Assembly (NCBI GenBank): GCA_946615495.1
Contig: CAMOHY010000023.1
Span: forward strand, 1-15,288
Direction of reading: 5' to 3'
Source of the DNA: an uncultured Clostridia bacterium
GTDB taxonomy: Bacteria > Bacillota > Clostridia > Christensenellales > Aristaeellaceae
DNA length: 15,288 nucleotides
Shown here in pieces: positions 14,196-15,288 of this stretch. Each line of letters starts with the position of its first letter. Position 1 is the stretch's first letter. Below the pieces are notes generated by a model. The model searched no databases. It saw nothing but the letters and a program-made list of their open reading frames with translations, and was not told where the DNA came from. A program made the position numbers and the translations under genes.

Positions 14196-14394
14196 CGGAA
14201 ACCGCCGGAAACAGGCAAAAGGCGGTTCCTATCAGGCTGCAAATATCCTTTGGGAAAGAAGGGTTTAACGAAGAGTGGGAGCTGCAAGCAGGAGAACGCG
14301 GTGGCGGGAGCTTTATTTCGTGCCCTTGTGTTTTCCCCATCTTGCGGTGTAATCCCGCTCTTTCTGTATTTTTCTCCAAGAAAGGAACCATGAC
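14196..14394 (+). promoter_or_regulatory. Long leader of the rimP-nusA operon
   Basis: About 200 bases without a credible gene. The first bases of the predicted transcript form a hairpin: GGAAACCGCC (14197-14206) with GGCGGTTCC (14221-14229), 9 bp with one bulged A and a 14-base loop. Further on GCGGGA (14304-14309) could pair with TCCCGC (14353-14358), followed by a U-rich stretch to 14377, a possible weak attenuator. In E. coli NusA represses its own operon by early termination in the leader; a similar loop here is inference. Confidence 0.45.
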
Positions 14395-14886
14395 ATGCCA
14401 GCGAAAAACGCCAACCTGCAGAAAATTACCGCTATTTGCGAAAAAATGGCCCAAAAGCTGGGGTATGAGCTGTGCGACGCCGCCATCGAGAAGGAGCCTA
14501 CCGGCCGGTATCTGCGCATTTATATCGACACGGAGGGCGGCATTACCCTGGATGACTGCGAAAAATATCACCGCGCGGTGCAGCCCGCTTTGGAAAATTT
14601 CGATTATGATTTTCTGGAGGTCTGTTCGCCGGGCATCGACCGGCCGCTGAAAACCAAGCGGGACATTGAAAAATCCATGGGCCTGCTGGTGGAAGCCAGG
14701 CTGTATAAACCGGTAGACGGGAAAAAGAGCGTCCAAGGCCTGCTCAAAGCCATGGATGAGGAAAGCGTGGTGCTTTCCGTGGGGGAAGAAACGCTGGAAT
14801 TTCCCCGCAAGGCGGTGGCCCAGGTGCGCCTGGTGCCGGACCTGAGCGCTTTGGACGAAGAAGCGGACGAACCACAAAATCCCTGA
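14395..14886 (+). CDS. rimP: Ribosome maturation factor RimP
   Basis: 163 residues, usual length. RimP binds the free 30S subunit in the cytoplasm and helps late assembly, especially entry of S12. The N-terminal alpha/beta domain (about 5-82) has the conserved R-I-Y-I-D (41-45), acidic D-D-C-E-K-Y-H-R (53-60) and the family signature Y-D-F-L-E-V-C-S-P-G-I-D-R-P-L (71-85). A C-terminal SH3-like barrel runs to about residue 148, followed by an acidic tail. The start at 14395 has AAAGGA (14381-14386) at acceptable distance; the overlapping ATG at 14390 is in another frame and gives no family match. The next gene is nusA, 33 bases on, the conserved order of the rimP-nusA-ylxR-infB operon. Confidence 0.95.
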   Translation: MPAKNANLQKITAICEKMAQKLGYELCDAAIEKEPTGRYLRIYIDTEGGITLDDCEKYHRAVQPALENFDYDFLEVCSPGIDRPLKTKRDIEKSMGLLVEARLYKPVDGKKSVQGLLKAMDEESVVLSVGEETLEFPRKAVAQVRLVPDLSALDEEADEPQNP

Positions 14887-14919
14887 CGGGATGGAAACTT
14901 TGGAAGGCAGGAGATAGAT

Positions 14920-15288
14920 ATGGCACGCAAATCAGAAATGATGGATGCGATCGAAGCCTTGGCCAAGGCCAAGGATATCAGTGTGGACCAGATCGTCAGC
15001 GCGGTGGAGGAGGGCTGCAAGGCCGCTTACCGCCGCGAAGTGAAGCGGGGCGCCAACGCGCCCTTGAACCTTTCCGTGGTCATCTCGCGGGAGCACGACG
15101 TGCAGATTTTTGCGCGCAAGGTGGTTTCCGAAGAGGTGGAGGATGACAGCCAGCAGATTTCCCTGGAGGCCGCCCAGGCCCTGAGCCCCAATTATCAATT
15201 GGGCGACATCGTGGAAATCGACGTCACGCCCGCGGACTTTGGCCGCGTGGCCGCGCAGACCGCTAAGCAGGTGATCCGCCAGCGGCTG
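14920..15288 (+). CDS. nusA: Transcription factor NusA, N-terminal part (cut by window end)
   Basis: 123 residues are visible and the frame is open to the window edge. NusA binds RNA polymerase and nascent RNA and influences pausing, termination and antitermination. The visible part is the N-terminal polymerase-binding domain: a first helix MDAIEALAKAKDIS (8-21), E-E-G-C-K-A-A-Y-R-R-E (30-40), strands around L-S-V-V-I and V-Q-I-F-A-R-K-V-V, and the hallmark D-F-G-R-V-A-A-Q-T-A-K-Q-V-I (106-119) that leads into the S1 domain. AGGAG (14909-14913) is six bases before the ATG. It lies 33 bases after rimP, so it is in the same operon. KH and S1 domains lie beyond the window. Confidence 0.96.
   Translation, partial: MARKSEMMDAIEALAKAKDISVDQIVSAVEEGCKAAYRREVKRGANAPLNLSVVISREHDVQIFARKVVSEEVEDDSQQISLEAAQALSPNYQLGDIVEIDVTPADFGRVAAQTAKQVIRQRL

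Noticed and set aside
14062..14268. Small 68-residue open frame after the esterase gene
   Set aside because: TTG start one base from its AAGGAG, no family resemblance, and it runs through the predicted terminator and the rimP promoter.

Overview
The window is a GC-rich stretch of bacterial chromosome. It most resembles an anaerobic gut-type member of the Clostridia (Bacillota), possibly a Christensenellales-like lineage. This rests on the rimP-nusA start of the nusA operon, a class A penicillin-binding protein with a C-terminal Fn3-like tail, a lipocalin-like secreted protein with a Pro/Thr linker, and many Sec signal peptides ending in an A-x-A|E cleavage site. The taxonomic guess is inference; no rRNA or tRNA is present to settle it. 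I see no insertion sequence, integrase, CRISPR array or phage gene.

Layout. Bases 4-1897 (minus strand) hold an exported parvulin-type peptidyl-prolyl isomerase and, upstream of it, the tRNA adenosine deaminase tadA, each with its own promoter. Bases 2011-2811 (plus) hold a TraX-family membrane protein whose end overlaps, tail to tail, a 98-residue orphan gene (2801-3097, minus). Bases 3169-5670 (minus) hold a bifunctional PBP1A-type peptidoglycan synthase. A short divergent region separates it from a shortened FtsH-like membrane AAA+ metalloprotease (5845-7494, plus).

Bases 7625-13220 (plus) are the most unusual part. Four exported proteins follow one another: a two-domain lipocalin-like protein (7625-8392), then three larger unrecognised secreted proteins (8678-10153, 10150-11673, 11889-13220). 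By eye these three share a fold pattern and look like distant paralogues. The first two overlap by ATGA and are probably translationally coupled. The third has its own extended -10 promoter, a leader with three successive hairpins and a strong terminator. The transcription unit of the first two also begins with a long, potentially structured leader. I do not recognise the family.

Bases 13303-14055 encode an Est30-like alpha/beta-hydrolase. After a 339-base gene-free stretch containing a possible terminator, a promoter and a roughly 200-base leader, the housekeeping operon begins with rimP (14395-14886) and the start of nusA (14920 to the window end).

Taken together, the left two thirds of the window are concerned with the cell envelope: a peptidoglycan synthase, an extracytoplasmic foldase, a membrane quality-control protease and a set of secreted proteins of unknown role. 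Core translation and transcription genes lie at the right edge. A functional link among the envelope genes is inference from neighbourhood only.
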